The translations under genes and the position numbers were made by a program. Of a stretch of 64,000 nt of DNA, positions 59,367 through 64,000 are shown one piece after another. The stretch covers positions 39,752,747 to 39,816,746 of the forward strand of contig NC_091941.1 of the NCBI RefSeq assembly GCF_041260155.1. The letters run 5' to 3'. Positions within the stretch are counted from its first letter, which is position 1. Every line of letters starts with the position of its first letter. This stretch comes from Ptychodera flava. Its lineage: Eukaryota > Hemichordata > Enteropneusta > Ptychoderidae. The notes under the pieces were generated by a model. That model saw only the letters and a list, made by a program, of their open reading frames with translations. It made no database searches and had not been told where the DNA came from.

Positions 59367-59526
59367 AGTCTCAGACCACAGTCACCTGTGGTCTATTCTG
59401 CTTTCCGTCTATGCGCCCTATAGACTTGTGTACATATGCCTGAGAAGAAGAGGCATATGTATAGACGTCTATAGAGCGCATAGACGCAGAGCGGAATAGA
59501 CCACATGTGACTGTGATCAGACCTCT
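59367..59526. mobile_element. ~160-bp snap-back palindrome (MITE-like)
   Basis: Left arm CACAGTCACCTGTGGTCTAT... and right arm ...ATAGACCACATGTGACTGTG are inverted copies; pairing continues through CGTCTATGCGC and CATATGCCT to a loop near 59445. Arms are ~75 bp with scattered mismatches. No clear target duplication. Confidence 0.65.
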
Positions 59527-59760
59527 AAAATTCGTCCTTTTCAATTTTACACAAATTGCCTTTTAGCACCTATCAAAGATGTGTAACCTGCACTTCTTTT
59601 GAGTTTCGCTCCTGTTGCTTTTTCATAGTTGAACATTTTCAAAGACTCAGTGTAGTGCCTTCGACATGTATGAATACTCAGAATACTGGAATATTAGTAT
59701 TGTAGCATAGTGTAGCGCCCTCAACATATACCCATTACGTGACACGATACAAATCACTTA

Positions 59761-62114
59761 GGGAGCGTTCAGTTATTATGGCCAGGGGTGGGCCGGCAAA
59801 TTCTTCCTGTGCATCAGTCAAAATAAGTGAACCCCCCCCCTACCCATTGTACCAAAAAATTAATAAACCCCCTTTTAAGATGACAAAAATTTCATGACCC
59901 CTCCCCCACATTGCTTGAGTAAAGCTGCATAGACAAATACCTTGGGGGTATGGAGCGATAGAATCCAAAAAAAGATCTTAGATTTTTTCAAATGACCTAC
60001 CTTACAAACTCACAAGGTGTTAATGCTCAGACTTCTGACTTGCTATAATTTTGAAATTACCCCTCAAAGGGGTTGGACAGAAATTACAGGTGGATTGCAA
60101 TATCTTTGCGCAAGCGTGTGTGCATAAATTAAGATATTTGGATTTACCTAATTGATAATCAGCTGTTGATAATGTTGATTCACTATACATGGTAATGTAT
60201 GAGAAAACCATGTAATACTTTTTCAATGCAGAACTATGTCTATGCATTTATAGATATTCGATAATTTACATAAATGTACTTAAATGAAATAGGGTTGTTA
60301 CAACTGGCATGTGGACAAAAAGTTAGACTTTAGAAATTCACCAAAAAATGTTCATCCACTATACATGGGAGTCAATGATAAAATTGTGAATAATTTTTTT
60401 TTTCCAATGAAAAACTTGGTATACTTGTGCATATACAGACGTTCAATAATTAACATAATTGTACTTGATTAGAATATGATGGTTTTAAAGGTGCATATTA
60501 TGTGTACAAGAAATCTGATTATGGAATTTCACTGAAAATGTTCATCCACTATAAATGGGAGTCTATGAGGAAAGTATGAATAATTTTTTTCCAATACAAA
60601 AATAGGTAAACCCGTGTATTTATGTACTCTCGATTATTGATATTAATGTACTTAGTTAGATTAGGGTGGTAACAAATGGATATGTTCGCCAGAAATTGTA
60701 TTTTGGAATTATACCAAAATGTAGATTCAATGGTACATGGGAGTCTATGAGGAAACTATGAGTAATGTTTTTCCAAAACAAAACCATCAAAATCTGTGTA
60801 TTTAGAGACATTTGATAATTCATTTTAAAGTACTAGCCTAGGACGGTTAAAGGTTGATATGTGTGCAAGAAATTGGATTTTGGAATTTCACTGAAATGTT
60901 GCTTTTTATTGGAGTCAATGAGGAAACTAAGAATAATTTTTCTACAATGCTAAACTAAATTAATTTGTGCTTTTATAGGTGTTTGATAATTGATACAAAT
61001 GTACTTGATTCAAATAGGGTATTTGAAAGTTCACATCTGGACAACAATTATGATATTGGAATTTCACCTAAAAGTATTATTTAACTTTTCATGGTACTAT
61101 TTATTTATTTATTTATTTATTCGGAAAACCAACAGGAATAAAAATCCCAATTACAGGCTCCGCTCGACATAAAAAGAAATACAAGCACAATCACACAAAA
61201 TAAACAATAAAAACAATATATACAATAAAAACAGACAATTGCGATTCACAAACGAGATCATGTATAAAAATAATTCTTTACACTATTTTTAAAAAGACTA
61301 AATCTGTCAAAAATATCAATATTTGGATTATATTTTGCAATTTCGTTAAAAGTGGACAGAGCACGTGGAATGAAAGAGTACTTGCGAACATTAATTCTGG
61401 TTGCTGGTACCCGAAACGGACAGTTAAACCTTAAAGTTCGTTGAACATTCAGTGGGATTTGTGTTAAATAAGAACTGTTAACCACAGAATGAATACATTT
61501 GTATAAAAAACAGAGATCAGAAACTTTTCTACGATTAAAAAGGGGAGGTAGTTTGAAAAATGTGCATAATTTTCTATACTCTGAAGAACAGTAAGGTATG
61601 TTTTGTTTAAAGCATAAGTATCTGATAAATTTCTTTTGAACACGTTCAACTTTATCAACTAGGTTCTTTTGCCATGGATTCCATATAACAGAACAGAAAT
61701 CGAGGCAGCTCCGTACTAGTAGTCTCAGTACAGGTATCTGTTAACTTGCTATATCTCCAGTAAGTAAGAAATAGGAATTGTTCATTGCCCTCAGTGAGCT
61801 CGATTTACAATAAGACAAGCCTCAGAGTTGCCAAGTCAAGATGTTCATGTGACAGATAATTATACTTTTGTTCAGATTAACAGTTGAATAACTTCAGAGA
61901 ATGAAATCATGCAACAAAACATTTTTATCTCCCAGAATATTTCTGAACACTGAAACTGCTTTTTGACGGGATGGATACTATGAAAATTAAGTGACCCCCC
62001 CTCTGAGCTGTTTGAAAAATACATGACCCCCCTTTGCAGTTTTCAAATTTGAGGTGAAACCCCCCCCCTTGGATTTTGCCGGCCCACCCCCGGCCATAAT
62101 AACTGAACGCTCCC
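59761..62114. mobile_element. Harbinger-like non-autonomous element H3 with G-tract ends, containing a LINE
   Basis: The ~40-bp inverted repeats start GGGAGCGTTCAGTTATTATG at 59761 and end at 62114, nearly perfect, flanked by TTA on both sides (59758-59760 and 62115-62117). Subterminal C-tract units (GTGAACCCCCCCCCTACC and related) line each end. The interior from about 60130 is a tandem array of ~180-bp units, each with a TACATGGGAGTCTATGAGGA-like core. The array is interrupted at about 61085 by a LINE. No transposase. With H1 and H2 it defines one family with TWA target sites. Confidence 0.85.
61085..61737 (-). mobile_element. 5'-truncated LINE, RT C-terminus intact, nested in H3
   Basis: On the minus strand an uninterrupted frame runs from about 61658 to a stop at 61258: VERVQKKFIRYLCFKQNIPY, FFKLPPLFNRRKVSDL, FRVPATRINVRKYSFIPRA and FKNSVKNYFY. 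The VERVQKKF, YRKLCTFFKL-type, RR-x-R-KYSF-x-PR and FK-x-SVK-x-Y signatures mark the end of a LINE ORF2. The 3' side ends in (AAAT)n at 61088-61110. The open frame over ~130 codons suggests a younger insertion than the other LINEs here. Confidence 0.8.
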
Positions 62115-62117
62115 TTA

Positions 62118-64000
62118 TCGCCCAGCAAGCAGTGGTGTCTACGTCACGTTGGCATTTCAAACATTGAGTTGCCATTACTGCATCCGGAATTTTAACAGTG
62201 AGTACAAATTGCTTCACACCGTACCATTTCCTGCTCTTAATGCGTAGAGGAGTGAGTTATGTACACAATTTATTGATTTCCGGACGGCGTAGTCGTGCAT
62301 GATAATGTGTTCGAAACGATTTCTAAATACGCGTGTACATGCACTCTCTTCCGTCTTCGCACCATATTTACACTTGCACTTCATTTGATTGTTAACATTT
62401 TACCTTTCCGATGTCACTTCTTAAACAAATAGATTAAGCATTCACTTTGCAGACTGCAGCACCCGATCACACGGCCTGTTCACATTCAGGAGTCTCCCAA
62501 TGTGGTGAAGAGTGGCTTGCGAAGATGACACCCAATAGCAACTTGTTATTTTATGTTAGAAAGATGAATTTATTAATTAAATGGAACCACGTTTAGAAAT
62601 GAAATTAGAAAGAGAGAAAGTGTCAGACACACCCCAACCTAGCTGTTAACCCCTGCCCCGCCCCTTGCAAATGCGGTCGTTGTGTAGGATGCCCAGTAAA
62701 GTAATCTCACGTACAAGAGCTAGGCAGTTTAGAATTAGAACTAGTCGAGTTGCCGCAATACCTATGCAAACCCTCACTATAGCTAATATTTCTTAGAAAA
62801 ATTCACATCTGTTAATTTCCCTCCATTTGTGTCCTCAAGATTAGTGCTAAATTGCAACTTGTTAAAAGCTCCAACAAAGTCATCGGGTAAATGATGGACT
62901 TACACTGTTGATGCCAGTATACCCAGACTTGTACAGTTTAGGTAACACCATATTGAACCAATACTGGCCAAGGTCAAAATTATTCGTTTGATCTTTATTT
63001 GAAAGAAAACCCCCAAAACCTGTATGAGAACATCTCTGGGATATGCTGGCCAAATTCAAAGCAGTTTGATTATTTTTAACAAGCATTCTTATACACCATT
63101 TTCACAGTAAATTAACACCTTAAAGAGCAAGGCTGAGGCACAAACAAATTATGCTTATAATAGAGTTGCATTTAGCTCCTGTGAAAGTTCTAGATGTATA
63201 GAGTTATGGATCAACACAGATCAGCACTGTCTGACATACCCAGGCTGACATATCTTACCATTAATATCCCTCCAATACATCATCATATCATTTTGTTCAT
63301 AAAACGTTGAAACTTAACTGCTATTTGGATAAAAATTGATGATTGCAAGTTTTCAGAAGTTTTATGTGTAGTGACCATTTGTTAATGGAATATGATGCCA
63401 ATTGTGAAGCTGAGCAACAAAAGCACAATGTGTTTTATCAAAACAATTTGAAACAATTGTCCTGAAAAGAAACAGAAAACAGTTATGTTTAATCATTAGT
63501 ATCTATCTGACAAGCACTTCTTGTCTTTCAGTTTGACAGTTTTCACATTTTGATGTCATTTAAGATGCCTTTAAAGATGATATAATTTTGAAATTTGCAG
63601 GTGAAAATGTTTAATACCTGGGTTCTCATATTTTGTCAAAACTACTCTAAAACTATTTGACCAATAGCTTTCAAATTACAGGTGTCAATAATTACCTGTT
63701 ATCTGTTCTGAACAAAGCATGCACTGTGTATTTCACATTATTATACACCTGTGTCTGTAACCTATGGAGTTTCGTCCTACAGTAAGTTTCAGTATCAGAG
63801 GACGCGGAGTACAATAACTTTGATGCGGAGTACAATAACTTTAGGTGTTGTTGGACGCTATTTGACCTTTGACCTCAAAACACCTTTACGTCAACACGGG
63901 GGAAAAGAAGAGAAAATTTTACATTTTTTACAAAAATATATACTTTTTCCCATTCAGTACTTCACAAATTAAATCATGGTCACATCAAAACCTGTGAATT
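62118..64000. other. Right-end stretch without recognised genes
   Basis: No gene, exon series or named repeat recognised. A short direct duplication (GATGCGGAGTACAATAACTT-like, preceded by GACGCGGAGTACAATAACTT) lies at about 63800-63842. Confidence 0.4.

Larger units (their letters stand above)
57291..59760. other. Gene-free stretch with two snap-back palindromes
   Basis: No gene recognised. It holds GC-rich repeat-like sequence at 57540-57610 (GCGTGCCCTTTGGGCACACC), reminiscent of the cores of H1 and H2, and the palindromes at 58404-58500 and about 59367-59526. Confidence 0.45.

Overview
The window is animal (metazoan) nuclear DNA. It is AT-rich and intron-rich, with long (TA)n tracts, minisatellites, LINE and Penelope-like retroelement debris and several non-autonomous DNA transposons. 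Gene content (an expanded SLC51A family and a type I membrane protein with a duplicated ectodomain) fits a marine invertebrate, but I cannot name the species from sequence alone. No tRNA, rRNA, CRISPR or prokaryotic feature was seen.

The main content, roughly 250 to 42,470, is a head-to-tail array on the minus strand of at least five genes for SLC51A-like proteins (organic solute transporter alpha, OSTalpha). Four are complete. Gene A (11380-3368) predicts 317 aa, gene B (20230-15322) 407 aa, gene C (32283-26263) 486 aa and gene D (42469-36304) 378 aa. A fifth, gene Z, enters from the left edge with exons 1 and 2 only (1080-251). Every complete copy has seven coding exons with the same intron phases (1,0,2,2,0,1) and near-identical lengths for exons 2-6; only exon 1 and the cytoplasmic tail in exon 7 vary. 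All four join into uninterrupted reading frames across GT/AG splice sites. Most exons are too short to be obvious as open reading frames and were found by paralogue comparison.

From 47,020 to 53,602 on the plus strand lies a five-exon gene (E) for a 386-aa type I membrane protein: signal peptide, two related ~150-residue four-cysteine ectodomains, one transmembrane helix and a short tail. It is divergent from gene D across a 4.5-kb spacer. I do not recognise its family.

Mobile DNA fills the introns and spacers. One terminal-inverted-repeat family with G-rich ends and TTA/TAA target duplications is present three times (13618-14914, 33314-34238, 59761-62114). A second family lies twice inside gene A: 7121-8447, with a broken Myb/SANT-like ORF, and an internally deleted copy at 3831-4045. 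A 5'-truncated Penelope-like element with GIY-YIG endonuclease (54294-55876) sits between (TA)n tracts and is followed by a hammerhead-like motif. LINE remnants lie in intron 5 of B, intron 6 of D, at 56.4-56.9 kb and inside the third G-rich element. The right end (57.3-64 kb) appears gene-free, with two snap-back palindromes.
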